Positions 11,737 to 23,082 of a DNA stretch of 64,000 bases are shown in pieces. This DNA comes from Campanula takesimana. Lineage: Eukaryota; Streptophyta; Magnoliopsida; Asterales; Campanulaceae. The translations under genes and the position numbers were made by a program. The stretch covers positions 310,001-374,000 of the forward strand of contig JAOWBW010001124.1 of NCBI GenBank assembly GCA_026119855.1, given 5' to 3'. The notes beneath the pieces are model-generated. The model did not search any database. It was not told the origin of the DNA and saw only the letters and a program-made list of their open reading frames with translations. Each line of letters opens with the position of its first letter. Position 1 is the stretch's first letter.

Positions 11737-13284
11737 TCAGCAGCTTGATGGGGACTCCCTACTCTTTTTTCGCTTATATGAGACTGTGGTGAATCCCTCA
11801 TTATCATCCTTTTCTGAATCAACTGATTTCACCTCCTTGTAATCAAGGTGAGCATCAAACACCTGATTAATGGTAGTAACCTGAGGTGCCCTTGGGGAAA
11901 GATTTAAAGAGCTGTAGGTATTCATTTTGACCACAGAAGTCACCTTAGCCCGCATAGCCGAGTCATCACGAATAGGGGTACAAAGCTTTTGGGGGTTTTG
12001 AGTATCCGGGAGAGGGATTTCTACTTCATTAGTAGTATTAGACGTAGATGTCCGAATAGCCTTGATTGATCTTGTTAAAGCAACGTTAACAACTTTCGGT
12101 AGAACTAAATTCCGCCTAGCCATTAATGGTACGTTCTCCACTTTTGAGGCCTCATCCTGCTTGGTCAAGTCAATTGTCTTCCTTTAATCCAGAGCATCCT
12201 GCGAACATGTATCTTGGACCTTGCTTGAACCTGCATGAGAGTCTTTCTTTATCCACACATCCTTTTTTTCTTCACCCTTTTTAACATGAGCCTCTTTAAC
12301 AACCTTTTGAGGTCCCTTATTGCCATTACCCACCTTCCTGCTTTCTTCCTCATGGTTATTCTTTTTATATTCAGCATGCAGAATTCGACAGTTAAAATTA
12401 TCATGTCCCAAAAGCGAGCAATGGTTACAATACAAAGGTAAGTTATCATATTCCACAGCTTGAAAAAAACTTGGCATGCAATCTCCACAATCAACATGAA
12501 TTTTATCGGGTAATCTTTTAAGGAGATCAACCTGAACAAGGATCTTAGCCACACTTGGCCTTGAAAGATCAGCAGTGTCCTTATCGATGGACATAGGTTT
12601 TCCAAAATTTCTCGCAAGAGAAAACAAAAATATTTTGTTAAACAAATGAACTGGAAGCCCTGGGAGGCTTACCCAAACTGGGACAACAGAAGAATCCATT
12701 TGTGGCTTCCATGAAGGTGACCAAACAGAAGTTCGTATAGGAAATCTGTTAACATACCAGATATCACGAGTCCACAACCGTTGAAAGTCTTCTTCATTGT
12801 TTAATTGAATAAGAATGTGCCGAGAATCAAGGTGCCCAAGTTTGAAAGTACCCTTCAATTGGAACTGGTTAAAAGCAATCCTCTATGCTTCCATTGTTGG
12901 TCGCCCATTAGTAAATTTTCCCACTAAAGTCCACGCAAAAGGCCGAGCAAAAGCGTCAATGGCTTCCTTGGATAGTTTTAGTGATGGAACACCTTTGTGT
13001 GTGGCAGCAGGAATCAACGGAATGTCATTGATAGGAGGCGTTCGTGGCTGAGAGACTAATGATGCAAAGGATTTGTTCGACGTAGGTTGTTTATCGGGGA
13101 TCGAATTAGGAATCTGATTTGGAGCATTAACGAAATTAGGGTTACCTAATGCGCCGCTAACATGCAACGGATTAGGGTTTACGGGATTGCTGACACTATT
13201 ACTAGGAAGATTCAAGGTTTGGCCAGATTTGGTGTGCTGGAGGGGAGGAAAACAGATTTGATCATCCATAGCTACTGTGGCCAT
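11737..13284 (-). pseudogene. L3 ORF1 (DUF4283-like, CCHC), two in-frame stops
   Basis: ORF1 starts at 13284 (MATVAMDDQ). Pro/Asn-rich N-terminus, NKSFASLV motif, DUF4283-like region, CCHC knuckle (CNHCSLLGHDNFNC), basic linker, RR-x3-LPKVV, LNLSPRAP and the NEGFTTV basic C-terminus. In-frame stops lie after GRPTMEA (near 12883) and after SQDALD (near 12184); both flanks stay in one frame, so these are point lesions. The stop at 11737 closes the frame 48 bp before ORF2. Confidence 0.88.
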
Positions 13285-13401
13285 GTTGGCCGGAGCAAGA
13301 AATAAAGCTGCCGACGGCAGCCCTAGTTAAGAAACCCTAGAAAGCCTACAGAGAAAAATCGCCTAGAGAGAGAAATTCGGCCCTAGTTCTCATCTCAATT
13401 C
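13285..13401 (-). promoter_or_regulatory. L3 5' UTR
   Basis: About 115 bp between ORF1 and the right TSD. On the minus strand it contains CT-rich runs and CTAGGGTTTC (telobox in reverse), the same layout as the L1 leader. Promoter function is inferred by analogy with L1-type LINEs, which are transcribed from internal 5' sequences. Confidence 0.45.
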
Positions 13402-13415
13402 TTCGGACCTTTTTG
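13402..13415. repeat. TSD of L3, right copy
   Basis: Second copy of TTCGGACCTTTTTG; L1 coding (EHGQPRIDLIRHVYG) resumes here. Confidence 0.92.
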
Positions 13416-13962
13416 AGCATGGGCAGCCTCGCATTGATCTTATTCGGCATGTATATGGTCAACAACTTTTGTCTTTTTCAACGTCATGCTATTACTCTTT
13501 CTCATCAACCGGATCTTCCTATATGGCTGCCTTCTACCTCTGGTAAATTCACGGTTAGTTCGGCTTGGCACGAGTGCAGAATTTCTAGAAGCCGATCAGC
13601 TGTTTATTCTTACTGCTGGTCTAAATTTATTCCAAAAAAGATTTCGGTGTTCTTATGGCGTGCGTTAAATGGGGGTCTGCCTTCGGATAATAAAGTGAGG
13701 AATAAGGGTATCTCTTTGGCCTCCAAATGTGAATGTTGCAAGGCTGCTAGTGAGGATTCCATTAGCCATATTCTTGCTCATGGTGAGTGTGCTAACCATG
13801 TTTGGGATTATTTTAGCTCTATGTGTGGTGTTCGGACCAGCTTGGGTTGTCTTAACCAAGCGCTCATTTGTTGGTGGCAAGGGCCCTCTCATCCCAACTC
13901 GTCTATTTCTAAATGGCTCTTGAGTGTCATTCCAGCTCTTATTGTTTGGGAATTTTGGGTTG
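13416..13962 (+). pseudogene. L1 ORF2 part 3: zf-RVT region
   Basis: Continuation of L1 ORF2 with a frameshift near 13479. Landmarks: PDLPIWLPSTSGKFTVSSAW, SKFIPKKISVFLWRAL, the Cys-rich CECC of zf-RVT, and the hydrophobic LLSVIPALIVWEFW before VARNKS. It is cut at 13977 by L4 and resumes at 37817 with RFDGIK. Confidence 0.88.
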
Positions 13963-13977
13963 CTCGAAATAAAAGTA
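13963..13977. repeat. TSD of L4, left copy
   Basis: CTCGAAATAAAAGTA here and at 37802-37816. The copies lie 23.8 kb apart because G1, L5, the SINE and L6 later inserted into L4. Confidence 0.93.
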
Positions 13978-13986
13978 TTTTTTTTT

Positions 13987-14193
13987 GGCGAAAGGAGACG
14001 GTACTCCCTAGATTTTATTAAAAGAATAAAAGAAAAAGGAATAGAGCAAGGTGGGGGACATGACGGCCGTAACCACCAAAAAATAAAAGACTAAGGGGGA
14101 GGTCTTATACAAGCCATAAGAACCTCTACAAAGAGGAGGGAACGCTATCTTACCTAAAAACATCAAAGACCTACTACAAAACAATAAAGTGAT
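13987..14193 (-). other. L4 3' UTR
   Basis: Reverse complement of the LINE 3' end. On the minus strand it contains the first conserved stem (arms CTTAT / ATAAG at about 14105-14121), the GGTGG...CCACC segment and the terminal hairpin GGAG / CTCC directly before TTTCGCC. Both stems differ from those in L1 to L3 by changes on both arms. Confidence 0.75.
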
Positions 14194-14367
14194 CTACGTC
14201 CTAAGATTAGGATAATGAATCCTATCAAAAAAGATTAAGCTTTGGCAAAGCCTAGGACAAGAAGCCATGTTAGGAAACTCAAAATCAGCCTGGGCATTCG
14301 TTGAATAATTTGCCAAGAAGTCAGCCACTTTATTTCCTTCTCGGTAGATATGGGAGACATTGACCTC
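14194..14367 (-). pseudogene. L4 ORF2, RNase H C-terminus
   Basis: The last 58 or so codons of L4 ORF2, ending at a TAG read at 14194. It contains VSHIYREGNKVADFLANYS, the last RNase H motif (HREGN...VAD). The preceding residues (RIMEVIEV) are split at 14372/27004 by G1, and the frame joins cleanly when one AATAA copy is removed. Confidence 0.85.
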
Positions 14368-14372
14368 AATAA

Positions 14373-15209
14373 TGATGTAAATACATTGGAGAGCTCAAGT
14401 CAAGCTAAACAAGACCCGTTGCAATGGAACGTTGGACCTATTACTAGGTCAAAGTCTAAAGAATTCATGAAGGCCATCAATGGATTAGTTCAAACATTTT
14501 GGATCCAAGCTCAAGATCCAACTCAAAGGAATTCACCTATTCAAGTGAATTTAATCCAAGCTGAAAGTGATGTTTGTTCCAGCCCAAAAGCATAGACCAT
14601 GGAGCCCAAGGGAGTGCAACATGAAGTTTCATGGAGGAATATGTTGGCCCAATAAATAAAGACATTTTGGAGCCCAAATTGAGTCCAAAATAAGTGTTTT
14701 CAAGTCAGGCCAAAGAGAGATCCGAATTTTACAAGTCTCATGAAGATTCTAGAGGGAAAATAAGGTAGATAAATTCAGCACATGCTTTTGGAAAGTTGGA
14801 AAGTCATTGGATAACCCATTATAATAATTGTAGTCTTTATCATGTAATTAAAGCTTGTAGCTTACATCATTGATGACCTCATTTATCTAGGAATCATCAC
14901 CATTCCATCCTATAAATAGGCCATTTTTGTAGTCCATTTGGACACACAATTCAGATTTTAATCAATTTGAGAGATTTATTCTACTCTTTAGTTCTTTGAA
15001 AAACTTAGACTTATCAAGTGTAATTTTCTATACTTGTGGCGTCTTCCTAGCTTATCAACCAACTTGGGTGTATTGGTTGTGGCGCTTCTAAACCAAGTAT
15101 CCTATCTTCTTAGGTAGGGGGTGCGGTTTTACACCTACGAACGACTTTCCTTAGAACAATCCTCGGCTACAAGGTAATTCTGATCCTATTCCTTGTAGAA
15201 ATCACATCA
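14373..15209 (+). repeat. G1 5' LTR
   Basis: Starts TGATGTAAATACATTGG and ends AATCACATCA. A TATA box, TATAAATA, is at 14911-14918. The LTR also encodes the end of the polyprotein (GPITRSKSKEFMKAINGLVQ), which is translated from the 3' copy. It holds no other gene. Confidence 0.95.
14911..14918 (+). promoter_or_regulatory. TATA box in G1 5' LTR
   Basis: TATAAATA, preserved at 26699-26706 in the 3' LTR. Placed in the second half of U3 as expected; the start site itself cannot be read. Confidence 0.6.
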
Positions 15210-15228
15210 TTTGGTATCTAGAGCCCGG
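15210..15228 (+). other. G1 primer-binding site (initiator Met-tRNA type), altered
   Basis: TTTGGTATCTAGAGCCCGG directly after the LTR. It matches the plant initiator Met-tRNA complement TGGTATCAGAGC except for one inserted T, which would weaken priming. Confidence 0.7.
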
Positions 15229-15843
15229 TTTCTAAGAAGTCATATACTATCCTTCTCTACTATTCTCTTCTATTGTCTTCGCATCTTTTGATTTTCTTGG
15301 TATTCCATTATTCATAATTGATATTGGGCTTTGTCACAAGTTGGCAAGGAATTTTATCATTGAATCTTGGGGGTTGAGGAATCAAAGTTATTTCTTTAAT
15401 TTTATTTTCTTCTTTTGATAATTATCTGCAAAAAAAAAAAAAAAAGCTCCAAAAAAAAAAAAAAAAAACAATTTTCTTTTGTTATTATAGCCATTACTCT
15501 TAGTTGCTTATATTTCAAGTTTCATTTGATATCGTTCATAACTCAAGTTCTTATCTTCTTTCTTCAAGTCACTTGTATTGTTCAATTTTCATCTCTAGTC
15601 ATCTAAATTCTTCTTGTTTTCATCGATCCTTACATTTCCTAGTTGATTGATCAAGATAGGAAGAAGACACTATACACTTGATTATTAGTTTTAGTTTGAT
15701 AAGAACCCTTAGAGAGAATAAAAGTGAGACTATATTTGAGGGAATTTGAGTGTTGAGTTATCACAAAAAATTGAGAGAAACACGTGAGGGAGTGAAATTC
15801 TCTTGTGAGGTTTCTTTTTCTTTCTTGTCATAACAGGTACATC
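15229..15843 (+). other. G1 untranslated leader
   Basis: 615 bp between the primer-binding site and gag. T-rich, with two A-tracts at about 15430-15444 and 15451-15469. No open frame of note and no other recognisable element. Confidence 0.6.
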
Positions 15844-17451
15844 ATGTCTCAAAACGATGGTGAGGTTCAGCAACAAAATCTGAACACCCTCCAAATGCAA
15901 GCTTTGATGGGTGAAATGAGGAGGTTATTACGTGAGGAGATAGAACCTTTGCACGAAAGGTTGGACAGATTGGAAGAGGAGTCACAAAGACCTCCAACTC
16001 GAAGAGGTGAAGATGATGAGATCGGAAATATTCATTTAGATAGAGAGGTTGAACGAGAAAGGAGGCCAAATGGAAGAAGGCAATGTGAAGACAACAACTT
16101 GAGCTCAATTAAGATGAAAATTCCTGCCTTTCATGGTAGATCTGATCCGGAAGCATACTTAGAGTGGGAGAAAAAGATAGAGTTCATTTTTGATTGCCAC
16201 CAATATTCCGAAATCAAGAAGGTAAAATTGGCCGTCACTGAATTTTCAGATTATGAACTAACTTGGTGGGATCAATTGGTTTTGAATAGGAGAAGAAACA
16301 TCGAACCACCTATTCAATCATGGAGGGAAATGAAGACAATCATGAGAAGGAGATTTGTTCCAAGCTATTACTATCGCGAGCTTCTTAACAAGCTGCAAAG
16401 TTGTAGGCAAGGAACAAAAAGTGTGGAAGACTTTTATAAAGAGATGGAGATTCTCATGATAAGGGCAAATGTGGAGGAAGATCGTGAAGTTACGATGGCT
16501 CGCTTTCTAAATGGATTGAATCGAGAAATTCAAGATAGGGTGGAAATGTATCATTATGTGGAGATGGAAGAGCTGGTGCATCAAGCCATAAAGGTGGAGA
16601 AACGGCTCAAGAAGGGGGAAGTACTCACACCAACACTTGGAAAGCAAGCTCTCAAAAGAAGGAGGATAAAACTTCCGCTTCTTCATCCTTTTAAATGTTT
16701 TAAATGTCAAGGCAGGGGTCACATAGCAAGCCAAAACAAGGTTGCCATGATAATTCGTGATGATGGGGAGTATGAGACAGATGTTGAAGACCATGATTCC
16801 ATTAAATCAGACGAGGAAGAATTACTTGCCCAAGGAGAACTTTTGGGTACAAGGCGAGTTTTGAATTTACACATGAAGGACGAGGATGATGCTCAAAGAG
16901 AGAACTTGTTCCACACTCGATGTTTTGTGAATGGCAAGGTATGTAATGTTATTGTTGATGGAGGTAGTTGTACTAATGTTGCTAGTATTTCTATGGTGGA
17001 AAAGTTAGGCTTGCCTGTTCTAAAGCATCCCAAGCCATACAAACTGCAATGGCTTAGCGACTATGGCGAAGTTCGAGTTACAAAACAAGTAATGGTACCA
17101 TTTCAGATTGGCAAGTATGAAGATGAGGTACTATGTGATGTTGTGCCTATGCAAGCATGTCATATGCTTTTGGAAAGGCCGTGGCAGTTTGATAAGCGAG
17201 TTAAGCATGATGGATACACAAACAAGTATTCATTTGTTCACAATGATCGAAATGTTACCCTTGTGCCCATGACACCAACACAAGTGTATGCTGATCAAGT
17301 GAGGATCCAAAAATATGAAAAAGAGAGAGAAAAAGAAAAAGAGAGAGAAAAAGCAAACCAGAGAGAAAAAGAAAACCAGAGAGGGGAGAAAAGAAAAATG
17401 AGAGTGGGAGAAAAAAAGAAAAAGAAGGGAAGAAAAAAGTCAATCCCCTGA
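15844..17451 (+). pseudogene. G1 gag and protease
   Basis: The gag reading starts at the ATG at 15844 (MSQNDGEVQQQN). It has a coiled-coil-like Glu/Arg-rich N-terminus; the retrotransposon gag domain (IKMKIPAFHGRSDPEAYLEWEKK to FLNGLNREIQDRVE); a zinc knuckle (CFKCQGRGHIASQ) that lacks its last Cys; and an aspartic protease with IVDGGSCTNVAS. The protease-end motif usually LLGRPWQ reads LLERPWQ. A Lys/Glu-rich stretch follows. A stop at 17449-17451 puts the next part in a different frame, so an indel separates protease and RT. Confidence 0.88.
17308..17445 (+). repeat. Purine-only (GAGAAA)-type low-complexity tract in G1
   Basis: A degenerate repeat of GAGAAA / AAAGAG units encoding a Lys-Glu-Arg-rich linker between protease and RT. 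The probable frameshift lies at or just after its end, consistent with slippage. Confidence 0.7.
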
Positions 17452-17464
17452 ATCGAAAGAAAAG

Positions 17465-18573
17465 ATGTGTATGTTAGCAACAAAAAGTGACATCAAAGAA
17501 GCTATCGATTGTGGTTTACCATTAGTACTTCTTGTTTTTAAAGAAGGAAAATTGGAGACTAATAAGATAGCCGGTGAAATACCGAGCAGCATACATTCAC
17601 TTTTGCAGGAATTCGAAGATCTTTTCTCCGAAGATGTTCCAAAGGGATTACCACCAATTCGAGGAATCGAGCATCAAATAGACTTTGTTCCTGGAGCATC
17701 AATTCCCAACAAACCGGCATACAGAACTAGTCCCGAGGAGACTAAGGAGATTCAACGTCAAGTTGAAGAATTGTTGGGTAAGGGATTGGTAAGAGAAAGT
17801 CTTAGTCCTTTTGCGGTACCCGTTCTTTTAGTACCTAAAAAAGATGGAACATGGAGGTTATGTGTTGATTGTCGTGCAATAAACAACATAACCATCAAAT
17901 ATCGTCATCCTATTCCTAGGCTTGATGATATGTTAGATGAATTGCATGGTTCCACAATTTTCTCAAAAATTGATTTAAAAAGTGGATACCATCAGATTCG
18001 CATGAAAGAAGGTGATGAGTGGAAAACCACATTCAAAACAAAGCATGGGTTGTATGAATGGTTAGTTATGCCTTTCGGCCTTACTAACGCACCTAGCACT
18101 TTCATGCGACTAATGAATCACATTTTGAGAAATTTTATTGGAAAATTTGTGGTTGTGTATTTTGACGATATTTTGATTTACTCCAAAAGTTTGGAGGAAC
18201 ATCATGAACATTTAACTCTTGTTTTGAGTGTTCTTAGGGAAGAAAAGCTCTATCTCAATTTGAAGAAGTGTGGATTTTGCACAAAGGAAGTAAGTTTTCT
18301 TGGCTATATTGTAAGCAGCGAGGGCATTTCGGTTGACATGGAAAAGGTAAAAGCAATTCAAGATTGGCCTAGTCCAAGAAATGTGAGTGAGGTAAGAAGT
18401 TTCCATGGGTTAGCAAGTTTCTATCGCAGGTTTGTGAAGAACTTTAGCACTCTGGCAGCACCTTTAACCGAATTGATTAAAAAGAATGTTGGATTCAAGT
18501 GGGGAAAGGAACAAGAGAAAGCATTTCAAAATTTAAAGTTTGAATTGACCAATGCTCCTCTTTTAACTTTACC
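17465..18573 (+). pseudogene. G1 reverse transcriptase
   Basis: Open frame with the full RT palm and fingers: [63 protein letters not shown], the catalytic YFDD at 18158-18169 followed by [18 protein letters not shown] and [17 protein letters not shown]. It ends at the RT-RNase H connection ([10 protein letters not shown]), where L5 is inserted. All catalytic Asp residues are present. Confidence 0.9.
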
Positions 18574-18822
18574 TTTTTTTTTTTTGGCGAAAGGAGGACG
18601 GTACCTCCCTAGATTTTATTAATATAAAGGAAAATTACAAACATGGTGGGGGACATGACCACCTCAACCACCAGAAAAAGAAAATGGGGGAGTTCTTAGA
18701 CAAATCGTAAGATCCTCTACAAAAACGGGTGGGGTGAATACTAAAACTGGCAAACAATCTATAAAGAAATCTAGCCATTAAAAAACCTTACTTGGTACGA
18801 ATATAAGGAGTCCTTGCCTTGT

Positions 18823-21800
18823 CTAAAGAATCAGCCCTTTACATTGACGAGGGAGATCATTAACCGATAGAAACTCAAAATTATGCCCATCGTCCGCTGC
18901 CATGTTTGCTAGACAATCAGCGACACTATTCCCTTCTCGAAATATGTGAGTCACCCGAACCTCCATATTGACCATTAGCCGGTGAATGTGAGAGATGATG
19001 TACCAAACAGCCCAAGGAATGTGGTATTCCTTAATAATTATGCGCATTAGGGCTTGGGAATCAAGCTCTAACCAAACACGGTGATACCCTCTTCTATGAG
19101 CTACAAGAAGACCATCTCTAGCTGCCATAGCTTCAGCCATCATATTTGATTCTACTCCATAATAATTAGAAAAGCCATAGATGAAATCCCCATTATGATC
19201 ACGTAAAATTCCTCCTCCCGAAGCTATACCTGGATTTCCCCTTGAGTCGCCATCCGTGTTAATTTTAATCTCATTAAGGTGAGGAGCCTCCCACAAGACC
19301 ATTTTAATGTTCGGAGTTTTGGGAAGAGAAGCATGAAAATGAAACCAATCAAGTAAATGAGAATCATCAACTGACCGAGAGAAAGAAAGGGAGAAGGCCG
19401 AGGCAATTGCAAAGGCTTGAGTTTGAACCTTATAGATAATATTGTTGGGCTGCATAATCACTCCTTCAAATCTGCTTTTATTTTGAGCATGCCAAATTTC
19501 CCAACATATAAGAGCTGGGATAATCATGATAAGCCACTTAACAACCGGGGAAGGAGATTTGCCGCCACACCACCACCAAACTAGATGTTGATTAAGAGTT
19601 CCTCCAGCCATGCAAATGTCACACATCAAGCTAAAGTACTCCCAAACCCGAGTAGCAGTTTCTCCATTAGAGAAAACGTGCAAGATGGATTCCTCCCTAG
19701 GAGAACGACAGCACGCACATTTAGAAGGCCCAGATATACCTCTCTTCTTAATCAATTCATCCGTAGGAATCCCCCCATGAAGAGTACGCCAAAGAAAGAC
19801 AGAAATTTTCTTTGGAAGATACTTATTCCAGCAATAAGAATGAATGGCTGATTTAACCCTATTTGTTCGACATTCCCGCCATGCAGAACTCACAGTAAAC
19901 TTGCCTGAAGAAGAAGGCAACCATATTGGGATATCTGGACCATTAGAAAGAGATATGGAATTATTCTGAATTAAATTCAAGAGCTGCTCACCATAATTTT
20001 CTCGAATGAAGTTTATTCGAGGCATACCATTCTCAAACAACGTTGAGACCTCACCATGATGAAAAGGGATGGGATCCATCGATCCTTCCAACCAATTTTC
20101 GTGAACTGTGATATTACCTTGACCAACCCTCCAAGCAATTCGCTCCTCCACCAAAGGTTTGATATCAATCATACGTTTCCAAATGTGAGATGCATAAGAA
20201 GTACGAATAGCATCCATAGGGTGAATTTCCCAGAAATATTTGGCCAACATAACACTACTCCATAAGGAGTCTGTAGTACGTAAACGCCACCATAACTTCA
20301 TAGCAAACGCCTTGGCTATCTCTTCGAATTTCCGAAGGCCCAGACCACCTTCATCAATGGGCCAACACATTTTATTCCATGATAACCAATGGCATTTTTT
20401 ATCCCCATCATGACTACTCCAAAAGAAACGAACAATGATCTTCTCCATTGCACTTATCACCCCTTTGGGAGGGTCAATAAGAGCCAGATAATATAGAGGG
20501 ATAGCACTTAGACAAGATTGGATAAGAGTTAATTTTGCCCCATAAGATAGAAGTTTACCTTTCCACGAAGCAAGCTTATTCTCCATTTTACGAATAAGGG
20601 AGCGAAAAATGCTGATTTTTTTCCGTCCCGTATACAAAGGATAGCCCAAATACTTCAAGGGGAGGTCTTGTTTAACGAAGCCCGTAATGGCTGCTATCAT
20701 ATCATCTCTATCTCAGTTCTTGCCCGTGATAAAACCTGACTTTTGGATGTTAATAAGTTGACCCGAGAATTTTTGGTAACACTCCAAATAATGCATATGA
20801 GACCCCAACGAATTCTTCGAACCATTACAGAAAATTATCACGTCATCAGCATAGGCTAAATGAGAGACTAATGGAGTATTGACATGAATTCGATACCTGA
20901 ATTGGGGGCATATTGTGTGAAGGTGATTCAACCCACGACTCATCATTTCAGCACCAATAATGAAGAGGCAAGGGGATAAAGGATCCCCTTGGTGAAGACC
21001 TCGAGATGACTGAAAGAAACCACAACTTTCTCCATTTTAAAAGAACAGAAAACCAACAATTCGAGATGCAGCGATAAATCATATCAATCCATATTTCGTT
21101 AAACCCAAAGTACCTCATAACCTTCAATAGCCCAAACCAAGATAGACGATCATAAGCTTTGGCCATATCGAGCTTAAGAGCCACAATTGAGCCTCGCACC
21201 TTCTTATTAATGGATTGCAGAATTTCTTGGGCTAGCAGCACATTTTCATGAATAACTCTACCCTTTACAAATCCGCTTTGTTGGGGGGAGATAATACGAG
21301 GGAGAATAGAAGACAACCGACATGTAAGGAGCTTGGTGATGACTTTGTTGCAAAAATTACATAGACTAATAGGCCGGAGATCAGAAAAGGAAGAAGGAGA
21401 TTCAACCTTAGGAATAGTAACAATTAGAGTACTTGACCAACTTCTAGGCATTTGGAAGCCAGAAAAGAAATCCCCAATAGCCTTGCAGAAGTCATGTTTA
21501 ATAATATCCCAGCAACCTTTATAAAAGTCTCCCGTGAAACCATCCGGACCCGCTGCGCTTTGACCATTCATTTAAGAGACAATATCATGAATTTCCTCCA
21601 AATTAGGAACGTTAATTAACATGGCATTGTCCTCATCATTGATTAACCGAGGTATAAGAAAAGAGAAATCATCCGAAGGATTCTCTACATATCCCTGAAG
21701 CTGATCCGAGTAGAAGTGACCAGCTTCCTCCTTAATAGCCATCTGATCCGTGAGCCAATTCCCATGACGATCTTTTATACGATGAATAAAAAGTTTTTGT

Positions 21801-23026
21801 CTCCTTTTTTTAACCTTTGCTTGAAAATATTTAGTGTTTTTATCCCCATCCTTTATCCATGCAATATTAGCCTTTTGAGCCCATAAATCCTCCTCAATCT
21901 TCATTTTCACCAGTAGGTGAGCTTGAGCAAGGCCAAGAGCAGCTCTAATTCATCACTACCAAGTTGCTGATGTTGATTTTCTCTAAACAAGACTTCATCT
22001 TCAGCATTTTTAATTTGTTGTTCCACTCTACCATAAACCTTCTTATTCCATTCTATAATGCACTTTCGGAGTCTCCCAAGTTTTTTGGCAAAACCCACCA
22101 TAGGCCTCCCATCCATCGGGCTATTCCAAGAGACTTTAACCATATTAGGAAATGAATGATGCTTCAACCATATATTAAGGAATCAGAAGGAACCTTTTTT
22201 AGCCTCTTCTTCAATTTGAACATTAACAACTAGAGGAGCATGATCGGAGCAAAGTCTAGATAAATGAGATACCCTTGTAGAGGAGAACAAATGTAACCAT
22301 TTGGCATTATAAAGCCCCCTATCCAGCCGTTGGTAAATGGCTCTTCCTCCCCTTCTTTTATTGTACCAAGTAGCCATATTCCCCTCAAAACCAGCGTCAA
22401 TTAAGTTGGCATATTGGATCATATCAGAGAATTCCGTACAAGCCATTTCATTAATAGGTTTCCCTCCTATCTATTCCATTTGATCAAGAACACAGTTGAA
22501 ATCCCCAACTACCATCCAAGGGATATCCATATCACTAATAACCATTAGCTCTTCCCATAAAGAAAATCTAGAAAACCGAGAACACTTGGCATGAACAAAA
22601 GAAACCCAAACAGATTCTGCCCATAAAGAATGAGAAAACTGAATAGTTATGACTTGAGAAGATTCTTGGATCACCATACCTTTAAGCCCATGTCTCCACA
22701 TAACCCAAATTCTGTTAGTACCATTAGAAATACCTTCATCACAGCCCACTTTGCGAACAACTGAACCCAGACATTCTTGTTTAGATTTAGGCTCATAAAT
22801 AGCCATAAGAGAGGCATTATGGGAGCGAAATAAACGATTTTTTTTTAAAGAGGATCGATAGTGGTTCCCCACTTACCCCCTTATAATAATGATGTCCTAG
22901 GAGGCATGGGAAGGGATCGAACCCGAGACCTCACACATTGTGAAGTTTGGCTCCACCACTGAGCCATTCTTCTAATTGTGGCACCATTTGCTATGCCACG
23001 AGCATTCCAACTTATGAACGACACCA
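18823..23026 (-). pseudogene. L5 ORF2, several lesions
   Basis: Starts at 23026 (MVSFISWNARGIANGATIRR) and is split after 17 or so codons by the SINE. The endonuclease follows (YEPK, VVGDFNCVLD), then AAGPDGFTGDFYKG, LDMAKAYDRLSW, YADD at 20842-20853, LGYPLYTGRK, WPIDEGGLGLRKF, zf-RVT (CACCRSP) and RNase H (KINTDGDSRGNPG, AEAMAARDG, ELDSQ, REGNSVADCLAN). Stops or shifts occur near 22471, 22183, 21907, 21572, 20948 and 20713. The last third (20700-18823) is open. Confidence 0.9.
22838..22967 (-). mobile_element. tRNA-derived SINE in L5 ORF2
   Basis: About 130 bp that interrupt L5 ORF2 between ATIRR and RLFRSH. On the minus strand it begins ATGGCTCAGTGGTGG (A box, 22953-22966), has the B box GGTTCGATCCC at 22913-22923 about 43 bp downstream, a tRNA-unrelated stretch of about 55 bp, and ends in an A tract (22838-22846). 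Those are the hallmarks of a SINE with an internal Pol III promoter. No long TSD is seen; a few target bases seem lost. It is the innermost layer of the stack unless L5 was copied with it already present. Confidence 0.85.
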
Positions 23027-23082
23027 TTAAAAAACCAAAATTAAGGAGAAGTAAAAGAGGGAATTAAGCTAAAACGGGATAC

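Larger units (their letters stand above)
7255..13401 (-). mobile_element. L3: full-length minus-strand LINE in L1
   Basis: A 6.1 kb full-length copy. A T-rich tail (7255-7283) is followed by the reverse complement of the family 3' terminus at 7284, 3' UTR, ORF2, ORF1 and a 5' UTR that ends at about 13401. A 14 bp TSD confirms one insertion event. It holds a 90 bp plus-strand LINE-tail insertion at 9793-9882. It belongs to the same subfamily as L1 and L5 (WPIEEGGLG, CWDIHPMDA). Confidence 0.93.

Noticed and set aside
14350..14595. An independent small gene of 81 codons
   Set aside because: It lies in the G1 5' LTR and repeats the polyprotein tail encoded by the 3' LTR.
15415..15606. Small Lys-rich open frame in the G1 leader
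   Set aside because: It is made by A-tracts and lacks any conserved feature.
17255..17483. Phe/Leu-rich minus-strand frames resembling membrane proteins
   Set aside because: They are the reverse complement of the purine-only tract in G1 and have no coding support.
22860..22967. A tRNA gene
   Set aside because: A and B boxes are present, but the sequence does not close into an acceptor stem and it continues into a tRNA-unrelated body with an A tail inside L5, so a SINE fits better.
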